From positions 992,001 to 1,056,000 of the forward strand of contig JAUJYZ010000412.1 in assembly GCA_033675265.1 (NCBI GenBank): 64,000 nt of DNA, given 5' to 3'. The notes beneath the pieces are model-generated. The model searched no databases and was not told the origin of the DNA. It saw only the letters and a program-made list of their open reading frames with translations. Shown here piece after piece: positions 11,301-23,300 of the stretch. The position numbers and the translations under genes are program-made. The first letter of the stretch is position 1, and each line of letters opens with the position of its first letter. The DNA comes from Actinostola sp. cb2023. Lineage: Eukaryota; Cnidaria; Anthozoa; Actiniaria; Actinostolidae.

Positions 11301-14300
11301 TAAGCGTAGCAGACATCTGTAAATCGGCAAGAGATTCGTCCTCATTTGCATTCAACTTTAACTTGGATTTTCTTGGCCAAACTGTTTCCTATCATCAGTC
11401 AAAATTATAGTAAAACATCCACTTGTACATCGTTGGATTCGATAAGTAATATGCAATATTCGCGTCTGATCTGTATGGGATTTACAAACTCTCGCCTACG
11501 GCTCGAGTTTGTAAATCCCATACAGATCGGCCGGCTCATATTGTATATAGTACTTATCTCCATTGTTTTCTATTGTTTCATCAGTGCTATTTAGTACTAA
11601 TTAGTTAGTACTGTTTCACGGACATATGATTTGCACTCTACAATGTTGTTGGTTATTTAGATAGTATAATGGTGTGTGGTGATTTTCCTGTGGCCCTCGA
11701 TGAGCAAGTTTGTACTGGGGGAGGGGGGGGGGGGGTATTATCCAATCGTGCCAACCATTTTGGCAACGATTGTACATTGTAGATTGCTAGAGCTCAAAGA
11801 TCGTGGAGGACATCTGTAAATCGGATACTATTATTATTTAGAGTATGATTGCCTCGACAGCACGTAACCCCTCCTGGAATCTCTTTGCTTTTCTGGGATC
11901 AGGGTAGTCAGGGCTCTCGTAACATGTTACAGTCCCTCCCGGTCAATAGACAACAGGAAGCCAAGAGAGGAGAAAAGACTAGATAGAGGCGCAAAGCTAC
12001 AATGTAGGGAATGATATATATATTTTATGGAGGCAATTTTGCATGACCTCAACAACCTTGACATTAGCTCTAAGTGTCCATCTTAAAGAGGTGACTGCCT
12101 GATAGCACAGTACACAATAGGAAAAGGGTGCCATACATGTACGGGTGTCCCTCTACAAAGAACAACAGAACTCACTGAAGGCACTTAATATAACCATACT
12201 TACAATTGTGATTTATTTGTATTGACTCCTGAATTGGCCATACTTAAGACACCTCGACCTAAAGACACAAGTAATAATATACAAGCGATTATGGTTTACA
12301 GTAGTGTAGTCAATACTCTAATGTACCAGGTTAGGTTTACAGTAGTGTAGTCAATACTCTAATGTACCAAGGTAGGTTTACAGTAGTGTAGTCAATACTC
12401 TAATGTACCAAGGTAGGTTTACAGTAGTGTAGTCAATACTCTAATGTACCAAGGTAGGTTTACAGTAGTGTAGTCAATACTCTAATATACCAGGTTAGGT
12501 TTACAGTACCAGGTTAGGTTTACAGTAGTAGTCAATACTCTAATGTACCAAGGTAGGTTTACAGTAGTGTAGTCAATACTCTAATGTACCAAGGTAGGTT
12601 TACAGTAGTGTAGTCAATACTCTAATGTACCAAGGTAGGTTTACAGTAGTGTAGTCAATACTCTAATGTACCAAGGTAGGTTTACAGTAGTGTAGTCAAT
12701 ACTCTAATGTACCAGGTTAGGTTTACAGTAGTGTAGTCAATGCTCTAATGTACCAAGGTAGGTTTACAGTAGTGTAGTCAATACTCTAATGTACCAAGGT
12801 AGGTTTACAGTAGTGTAGTCAATACTCTAATGTACCAGGTTAGGTTTACAGTAGTGTAGTCAATACCTTGATGTACCAGGTTAGGTTTGAATTGATCTTT
12901 GAAAGTTCCACCCCATGTTGATTCACCTCCTTTGAACAAATGGAAATAGTTTTGCTACACACGAAGGAAATATACAGTCATTCTCAAAAAGGTTGTCCAG
13001 ATGAAAAGACTACAATACTGCAATAAAGTCACATGATTCAATATGTATTCGATTTCCTTGCGAGGAATTTCAATTTGGGATGCAAAAGTACACGGCATTG
13101 TGAGAAATGAATGTAATGCCGCTGGTATCAACTCGCAGTTCCGCGCGCAGAAATTGAAAACATAATGAATCACGTGACTTTATTGTAGTATTGTAGTCTT
13201 TTCATCTGGACAACCTTTTTGAGAATGACTGTATATATAAGGACAAACTCACTCATTGGACTACTATACTAGAGAAGGACAAACACACTCACTGGACCAC
13301 TGTTAGGAAGTGCTTATTTGCAGAACTTACCAAATAAGAATTATAGTACTAGTCAAAAATTATGTATGTATCGGGACGATCTTATCCAGTTAGTACATCT
13401 AATGCCACACCCTGTAAACACTCGAACTCAAATCTGGACAAACACTTGATCGTGAGAGTTCTCACAATAAGCGTGAGAATTCTCACAGGACCATCAAGTA
13501 TAAATAGGGTGCCAGTTCGATATACTAGTTAGTTGGAGTTTGTGTAGAGTGGAGAAAAAGTGAAGCTCAAAGAATAAAAGTTAGTCCCCCAAGACAAAGA
13601 CTCACCACTTCTTCGAGGTCCGTAACAAATTGGTGGAGAACCCGTGGCGAAGAAGAAATAAGTCGAAATCATGTGAAAACCCAACCAGTTAGGAGTAATG
13701 TAGTTTAGTTAGTTTCAGTTTATTTTTCTCTCTTCGATGCTTACTAGGCAAAAATCTAAGGCTTTAGCAAAGTCTGCTGGAAATCCTAAGGCAGTTTCAA
13801 CACCAAAAACAAAGATATCTTTTAAATCATTTAGACTTTCAAAACCGCATAAATCAGTATCAGAACCTATAGTTTCTGCTGGACCAAGCAGTAGGGGTTC
13901 TGCCTCAGACTCAGATTCGGATGACGACTCTCACATTTATGACGACGTAGAACTAAATAAACCTAAAGATATGGCCGAAGAAATGATTGCTAATGCTGTT
14001 CGCAATTTGACTTGCGATGTTGCTCCTAAGGGTTCTGTAGTTTTCCCTGTATTCAAAGGTGATGAGAGTGAAGACGTCGAAGAGTTTCTAGCTAATTTTA
14101 GTAGGACTGCAGAATTTTGCGGATGGACGAACGAAAGAAAAGCCTTAGGCATTCCTTTATATCTTAAGGACAGTGCGAACGTGTGGTTTAATTCTTTGGA
14201 TGCGACCGACATGACATTTTCAGAAATAGTTAATGCTTTGAGAGAACAATTTTCGTCAGGAGCCACTGTTTGGCGCATTCGTCAAAAACTCACTCAAAGG

Positions 14301-17300
14301 AAACAAAGTGAAAACGAACCACTTGTAAATTATATTTATGACATACGAAAGATGTGCATGAGATTACATTCGAGTAAAGACGAGTGGGTTCATTATTTTA
14401 TTCAAGGTTTGAAACCAAGCGTTAGGTCTCATGTTATATTACAACAGCCTGATGATTTTGATGAAGCAGTTAATATCGCTAAACTGAAAGAATCTGTTGA
14501 CCCATTAACTGGTTCTTCATTAATTAATCCTAAGGAAATTAGTGATGCTGTTGCCGAGCAGCTTAAGAAAATATTAACACCGGCTGCACAGTGTAGTGTA
14601 CATTTGTAGGAGCGTTTCAGCCTGCCTCCAATTCTCAACAGAGAAATTCAGATCAAAATTCATAGGAAATTAGGAAAGCTTTGCCACCTACCAATCAAAA
14701 TGTTCAAAACACTGATCGGCGTTCTCCCAGTCAGGACTTCAGAAGTCGCCGTACAGCACGCGGAACTGCAATTTACAATTTGCAATAACTGCGGTATGGT
14801 TGGCCACACTTATTATAACTGTAGAAACAACCCTAGAAGACAAGATCCTAGGATTCCAAACAGGCAAAACTTTTCAAATTTTCAGTGTCAAAATCAACAA
14901 TCTTTCCGAGGTGCCAACAGTAATCGTAGACAGCAATCGGAAAACTAATTGTTGCCCCTGCGACGAGTCGAAACATATACAGTCGATTCAGAAAACGTTG
15001 TCGGTGACCGGCCTCGCGACTACGCGACTAGGCCGAACGGGAGTATGGGGTATGGGTAGAAATACTACGGTAATAATAAGAAATCACCGAAGCGGGAAGC
15101 GGGTAACTGCATATCTGATTAGCCATGCTTCGTTCGAGCTTACAGTGAACAATGAGTGAAGACCTACGCTGGCGAGTGGTTTGGATTCCACAGTAGAGAT
15201 AGAAAACCTCTTGTTCATCTCCCCAAAGTAACCCATTGGGAAGTGACTGTTTGTAGCTGGCGACAGTTCTTCAGGGCAGCGTTTAAAAATATGGTATTTC
15301 AACAACTGAACGTTCTCAAAGCACGGCACGTCCTTGACGGAAAATGAGTCATAACGACTCTTATTCTCCTTTCGTAAAACTCATTCGATTACTCGCCAAT
15401 ATGATGAGAAATTAAATTTCCAGAACGAATAATTTATTGATTCAGTGATTTCTACCCATACTCCCGTTCGGTCTAGTCGCGTAGTCGCGAGGACGGTCAC
15501 CGACAACATTTTCTGAATCGACTGTATGTTGTAGGGGCTGCCGCTATTGATAATAAAACACAATGTTTAGATGATAGAATTGCTTTTGAAGATGTTTATC
15601 GCAATTATAGTCATAAGAGCCCTTCACAAGCTGTTAAGCAATGTTTTAAAAATAAAGCTATAGACGAGATCAAACAATTTTTCCAGTTAAATATCGGAGA
15701 TTTTGATAATACTAAAGAAGATCGAATTTTGGACAGACATGACTCCCATAAGCATGAGGAAAAATCCCAAGAGAATATTGTTGACCTAGATCACATTATT
15801 ATTGAAGAAATCCATGACGACATTTCGTATAATTTTAAAAATTGGAAATTCAGAGAAGCCAAAACAATGTTGTTAGATCCTAAAATTGAAGTAGGGTCAA
15901 GTGCTATTGACACCAATGTAGAAAAATGCAGCGATGAATCGCAAACACAAAGTCGTGGGTTGCAGACTCGGCACATTGATGTCATAAATGAATTTTCTAA
16001 AGAGTCAGAGAGTTCCAATGCAACTGATCTCATGAAAGAATATATAAATGGGAATTTACAACATATTGTGTCATGGAAAATGAAAATAATGAGTTACAAG
16101 AAAACATTGTACCAATGATTTTGTCTAAGGATGAATTAACAATCACTGGTAATATAAACAATTTCGAAATGTCATTTTTGGTCGATACAGGAGCAGCTAT
16201 AAGTGCTGTAAGCTCCTCTTTTTGGGAAACACATTTGAGACAATCAGGATTTGAACTACAAGACTCAAATCTTAAAAGTATAAACACAGTAGGAGGTCTT
16301 CCATTAAAAGTTATTGGGAAAATATGTTTACCATTAGACATTGGTCTTCAACTTTATTTTATACTAGTCATAGTTGACACTACAGCTGCCCCCGTTCTGT
16401 AAAAACTGACTGGGAACTATCAAGTAATCTGAAAAGTAAACTAGATTACATTTGGTTGTAAATACGTATTACATTTCTGTTCATCACTGTCAGGTTGTTC
16501 CTCAATATATTATAATTCAATCTCTTAAAAAAAACTATCTTATATGAAAATCATTGATTGATTACAAACGAGTACAACAAATTAAATCCTTATATTTTAG
16601 CTAAAGAATTACATTATAGGGACCTATTTCAGAAAACAGTGCAAAACCCTTGGCATCGCAGCGTGACTAAAACATTGTTTGGTCACTCGTTGCGTGACTC
16701 GACAGAGCATGCATGCGTAATTAGATTGACTTTCAATTCATGTTCAAGTAGATTTTCTCTTCTATATTTACGATATTCGAGTATGCAAGTGTAAATATAG
16801 CCAAGAACTAAAGTACAATTGTTGATGTACATCTGCGATGCATTTAATTTTCACTACTAAAAAAAATTCGTGTATTCTTGGACCAGAGTGAAGCTGGTTT
16901 CAGATTTTTGGTGTCAGGTTTTTGACTCAGATTATTGGATCTGGTGTCAGTTTTTTTCCGGGGGGCACGACGGCAATCAGCCTTTAATTCGTTCTATCTC
17001 TTGATAAACGTTTCGAAATGCAATCACACGTATTTAAGCTTATACGGCACAAAAGAGTAAAAACAGAGCGATTCTTGTAGCTACACGGCGGGTTCGCCAG
17101 AACTTTCATATCTCTAGTAAAATATGTCAAAGAGAAAAAACATCTTCAAATGTCTCAGAAACGTCCATCGTTTATACATTCTTGTCGAGAAAAGCGACGA
17201 AAAGATTCAAAAATACGACAAAAACTGTAGATATTTGGCTACCTGACTTCGTGCTCCATTCATCAAGATGTCAAATATTTCAGAAAGTTTGACGACTCTT

Positions 17301-20300
17301 CGTCATTGATCGTGATTCGGCTCAGCTTTTCTCACTTTTCTTCGTGTTTCGTGTTCACAGGATACAAAAACAAAGTGTAACAAGCATTTTTCTGTAATTT
17401 TCTGACAGAAAATAGCATTCTTCAAATCGTTTTTCGTGTCAGAACAGTAAACTGCACAGATAAAAGTTGTCGAGTCGCTTTGCCATTTTGATTTCTTTCG
17501 TGAGATTTGATTGGATGATGGGCGATTTCTGACGCTTTTCAGGAGAATTGAAATTTTGATCACTAAAATCTCGCGTAAATAAAGGAGTTTTACGAAAGAA
17601 ATCCTTGTAGTTATTTTATAAAACAAATAGAAAACGTTTTCTCGTGTTTACATAGCCTGATATAAACACTCGGGAAAGTTTGGGAGAAGTCTCGAGCTCT
17701 GTGTAAAACCTAGCCTAACGGCTCGGTTTTACACAATAGCTCTCGACTTCTCCCAAACTTCCCTCGTGTTATATCAGGCTATGTAAACACGGGAAACGTT
17801 TTCTATTTGTTAAATGTAAACACTCATGTTATTCAAGACTTGACTTATGAAGCTATTTTGGGTAGAGATTTTCTCTCAGCGCACTGTGATAATTTAGATT
17901 TTTCTAATCAAGTGATTCGAATTAGACCAGGCAAACCGTTATTAAGCGAGGAAGAGAGTCTCAATAAAGACAACTCCTTGTCGGTTCATGCCATGTCCAA
18001 TTATATTCTGCCACCACAGTCAGAAATAATAGTTGCGGGAGAAATAAATAATTCAGACAAGTCAACAAAAATCGGTCTCGTAACCTGCCTTTTAAATTCA
18101 ATATTTTTGGTGCTTCTGAGTTAGTAACGGTTCGAGAGGATGGCGTGATACCTGTTCGCCTGATAAATCCTACTATTGAACCAATTAAAATTTATAGAAG
18201 GCCAAAGCTTGCTGATTTTGTAGAAGTAGAGCCAGACATTGCTACATTTGAATTAGGAGATACCGATGCTAAAGTTTCAACTAATATTGACGAAGAACAT
18301 TGTAAGGACTACTCACATTTGCCAAATCTCTCTGATAGTAATTTGGATGATGAAAACAACAGGAAATTTAGTGAACTATTGTATAGGTTTAGATATATTT
18401 TTCCTAAGGATAAGTCTCAGTTGGGAAGAACAGGACTTGTTCAACACACTATTGATACCGGTGGTTACCGACCAATTAAGCAGCGACCTTATCGTACAAA
18501 CCCTGATGATAGAAAGGAAATAGATAAACAAGTTGAAGAGATGCTAGCCAATAATTTTATACAGCCATCTACAAGTGCTTGGGCGTCACCCGTTGTTTTG
18601 GTTAAAGTGCCTATAACCCCTGTGAGTTTGTTTTAAAAATCGATTATATATTAAGTGAATAGTTGCAGGTTTCAGTATTTTGTGATTTGAACTTCGTGTT
18701 TGTGAGTTATAGAGGTTTGAAATCGGGATATGTTAATTTGGTGACGTAACTTAAGGAGTGATGCCATAGCTTATTTAGTTGTGTTCTTTCTGAAATAGGA
18801 TACAAAGTTTATCAAATCATATCTATAAACTGTGAAAAGATATTGCAACTTTCAAAATGTCAGTAATTTGCACAGGGGTGTTTTTGTATAAGACCTGATT
18901 CCTTAACTGTACGTCATTTTGACGTCATCTGATTTTCATATCGCGTTTTCAAACCTCTATAACTTGCAAACGCGAAGTTCAAATCACAAAATACTGAAAC
19001 CTGCAACTATTCACTTAATATATAATCGATTTTTAAAACAAACTCACAGGGGTTATAGGCACTTTAAGCAAGGTAAAAAGATCAGATTTTGTATTGATTA
19101 CCGTAAGCTTAATGCAGTGACGTGGAAGGATAGTTTTCCTTTACCACTCATATCTCAAACACTGGATAGCTTGAATGGCGCACAGTATTTTTCAACTCTC
19201 GATTTGATGAGCGGCTATTGGCAGATAGAACTTCATCCTTCAGCAAGGGAGAAAACAGCTTTCGTTACCCATAATGGTCTTTTTGAATTCTTAGTTCTAC
19301 CTTTTGGTTTGACCAACGCCCCAAGTTCATTTCAACGCTTAATGGGTCACGTTTTTTACATCGCCAACTATTCCGGTCATCTTGAGCCCGCGACGAACAG
19401 CGGTCTTCCCCAATCGAATAATGACAATCGCGAACAAAAATACAAGGCTCGACTGGGAAGCGAGCAAATCAAGGGAAATAAAAGTGTACGTTCTGAAGCA
19501 AATTAATTTGCTAATAAAATTTACGAAAATATAAATTCCTACCATTCGTTTTAAACTAGTCGTTCGACGTGTATATCGTCCATACTGCCTCTGTAAATTT
19601 GGATAAAAACATGCGAAAGTGCGAAGTTCCAAGTCTAATTGTGGAAATACAGATGATTCTGTCCAATTTGCCAAAATTGGTGTATAAAGTAGACATACAA
19701 ATAAGGCCATTCACGAAAGCATGTCTAGATTGGAGATAATTACACCATTCCCTGTTGACTTTGAAAATGCTCCATTATCACCAAATGAGAACACCAAATG
19801 TCCGCTTCCGATGGGCAAAATATAGTGAAGTTTGAAGTCGAAACTTTACCGAAAATCGTCATGTTTGGTACCCAAATGAAGCTCAGTTATCCATTTTCAT
19901 TTGCCGTAAAGATCCATGGGATAGCTGTTAAAGCACAGGGATACCGTCACAAGTAAGTTAGATTTATCCAAGTCCGGGCCTGAGAGCGCTTGGGCTCCCT
20001 GTGCTATTGATCAAAATCGTCAAACCCATTCTCGTACCCAGAGCCCACTCCTCATTTGGTTCGTCGCTGGCTCTGGGAAACTCTGAAATTTTAGCGAATT
20101 TCATTGGCTGTTGAAATCAACAATGAATGATCGTATTTGATTGGTCCATGAGATAAACAAAGATTCAAACTTGCAAAGCGAACGAAGCGACAGCGACGGT
20201 TGTAGTAATTTCATACAATATTATTTTCAAAAACTATATACCTTTTTTGAATAATAAATCAATGGAAATGAGTGACTCATTGACTGTGTAGACATAAATT

Positions 20301-23300
20301 CGTAAAGGGAGATCTAACAATACATAAATTATAAAAGTAAAGTAACGGCTACAGACACAATCGATCGTACTCGCTTTGAGTATTCAAAGGAATTATAGAA
20401 GGTTCACATGCAAGATTATATTAGAACATGTATTTATCGTCCAGCCTTTATCGCAACAGAGCCAGAGAAGAACCGGTGATGAACGTCGAAGGGATTTTAC
20501 TGTAACGGCTACACGAAGATAAATGTACAAACTTGTTCAATATTCAAACCAACGTGAACACTACGTAGCCAGTAGACTCTTCCACAGTACCCGCTCTCAG
20601 CGGTCTTTATAATAATAATAATAATAATTTAATTCTTGAAAAAGCGCATTACATATAAATCTCAATGCTCTTTACAAGTAAATCAGAAAATATTTAAAAA
20701 ATAATAATATAGAAAATAAATATATAGAAGAATATAAACAATTATAAAAAATTATCGGGACTCGTCAAAGGAGTAAGGTGACTAGTATAAATTATGTAAG
20801 TGGTTCGTTCTGTTCAAACAAAAAAGTCTTGAGTCTCTGTTTAAATGATTGGGTAGATGGTGCGTTTCTCACGACCAATGGGAGATCGTTCCAGAGTAGT
20901 GGCGCACACGATGAGAAAGCACGACCACCATAGTTTTTCGTTCTAAATGTAGGTCTTGACAGCCGCAAGTTGTCATTGGCATTTGAACGAAGAATCCTTG
21001 TTGGTTTGTGAAGACTGAGTAAGTCTGTCAAGTACTTTGGAGCCAAACCATTTAAGATCTCTTATATGTGATGAGAAGAATCTTGAAGATGATGCGTTTA
21101 TGTATAGGGAGCCAATGGAGTTTACGAAGAATTGGGGTGATGTGATCCGATCTCCTGGTTTTTGTAACCAGACGAGCGGCTGAGTTCTGTATACGTTGAA
21201 GTTTTGAGATATCTTTATCAGGGAGACCATACAGAAGACTGTTGCAGTAATCCAGTTTCGAGGTAACAAAAGCATGGATCAGTTTCTCTGTGCTCGGTTG
21301 ATCAAGATAGTGACGAATATTCCCAATACGCTTGAGGGCAAAAGATGCAGATTTGCAAAGACTGTTTACGTGCGTGGACATGGTTAAGCACTGGTCAAGT
21401 GTGACCCCAAGGTCGCGAACTTTCTCAGCTGTCTTTATCTCAGATCCAGCGATATTCACCGTTACTATGGGTTCACGCGGTAGGTAACGAGATGAAAAGT
21501 GAACGACTTCGGTCTTAGAGGAATTACACATTAGCTTATTTTCCACCATCCAGAGCACGATGTCTTGTGCACACAGCTCCACTTTACTCAGATATGATGA
21601 CTGATCTGATCTTCGCATAACCAAGTACATTTGGGTGTCATCGGCGTAGATCATTGATTGAAGGCCATGTATACAGATAATATCTTCAATTGGTGCCACA
21701 TAGAGAGAGAATAGCAGCGGACCTAACACCGACCCTTGTGGAACACCGTAGACCAAGTCAGAGTATGAGCATGCGCTCTGACGACTTGGTCGTCAAAATT
21801 TGACGACCGAGCAACAGGGTTTCCCAGAGCCAGCGACGAACCAAATGAGGAGTGGGCTCTGGGTACGAGAATGCGTCAAACCGAGTTAGTATTTCGCTTC
21901 TAAAATGTTTCTTCGATAATATTGGGCTCTAAATATACCTAACACATACAGTTTGGTAGTTGTTTGAATGTCCAACGGTGTTTAATTAACTAAAGGAGCC
22001 TTGTTTAACCTGTTTTGGAGCGAATTTTTACTGATACGAGTGATCAATCGAAGTCTATGTTCCGAAGGAAAGCCGCTGAGTGAATTTCGGCTCAGGATGA
22101 CCGGAATAGTTGGCGATGAAAGAGGTTTAGAGTACAGATATACACTCATTTATATTGACGATATAATATTTTTTTCTAAAACTGTAGAGGAACATCGTTT
22201 AGCTCGATGGTCATTGTTAATTCAACAATTTGATTTTGAGATAATACATCGCCCTGGAAAGGATCACACAAATGCAGATAGTCTTTCTAGGCGCCCTTAT
22301 GATATTTGTAAATTATCTGAACAAGCAACTGAAACGAAAGAAATTTTCGAAAAACAAAGAAAAGATCAAAATTTGGCTGAAATTATAGACTTTCATGAGA
22401 ATGATGTTTTGCCTGATGACGATGGTAAAGCTAGGAAATTGTTGTTGTCAAAAGATGCGTTCTTTATGGGCGAAGATGGCCTACTATATCATTTAGACCG
22501 CACACGAAAACGGAAGTGTAGATTGGAAACTAGTTGTTCTTAGCTTGTTGTACCTTCTTCTGTGAAGTACGAAATTTTGTCAAATGTACATGATCACGTA
22601 ACAGGTGGACATTTTGGTGTGCATAAAACATTTAGTAAAATAAATGAACGATATTGGTGGGATAGAATGTTTAAAGACATAGAGCATTGGTGCAAATCAT
22701 GTGTAGACTGCTCAATGAGGAAAACACCCAGAAATAGGAAACGAGCACCACTGTTACCACTACCAGTTGAAGGATCGAGTAGCAATTGATGTTTTAGGTC
22801 CATTTCCCGAGACAAATAAAGGAAACAGATATCTCGTAGTGCTCTCAGACTATATGACACGTTGGCCGGAAGTTTTTCCCGTACCGAATACAGAAGCAAT
22901 CGTAATTGCTCGACTTTTAGTAAATAAGATTATAGCTAGACACGGAGCACTTAGAGTACTCTTATCTGATCGTGGGCCAAATTTTATGTCAAAATTAGTA
23001 GCAGAAGTATGTAAGATATTTCAAATACACAAAGTTAATACATCAAGTTATCATCCTCAAACAGACGGTTTAGTAGAAAGGTTCAATTCAACTTTGTGTC
23101 AATCATTGTCGATGTACGTTTCTAGGGATCAAAAAGATTGGGACGAATATATACCCATGATTTTGTTTAGTTATCGGACTTCTGTTTCAGAAACTACAGG
23201 CGATAGTCCATTTTATTTTTTGTACGGAAGAGAACCTCGACTTCCACTAGACACTAAATTCTTGCAACCATCGGATTTATCAACTTCTATATCTGAACAT

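Larger units (their letters stand above)
19359..22118. mobile_element. inverted-repeat element A inside RT, hosting element B
   Basis: Ends CATCGCCAACTATTCCGG and CCGGAATAGTTGGCGATG, followed by GTCATC(T/C)TGAGCC and its complement. Its own sequence is about 19359-20026 plus 21874-22118; no transposase is evident. No clear target duplication. It is itself interrupted at 20027. Confidence 0.8.
19064..22543 (+). pseudogene. pol: reverse transcriptase and RNase H remnants, chromovirus
   Basis: 19064-19358 carries RT motifs [35 protein letters not shown] and [20 protein letters not shown]. The element at 19359-22118 then interrupts it. RT resumes at 22119 with the catalytic YIDDI box. Directly after KTVEEH (near 22197) the sequence jumps in frame to [20 protein letters not shown], the RNase H C-terminal signature, so roughly the RT thumb and most of RNase H are deleted. 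An in-frame TAG at 22541-22543 ends the ORF. Not functional. Confidence 0.85.
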
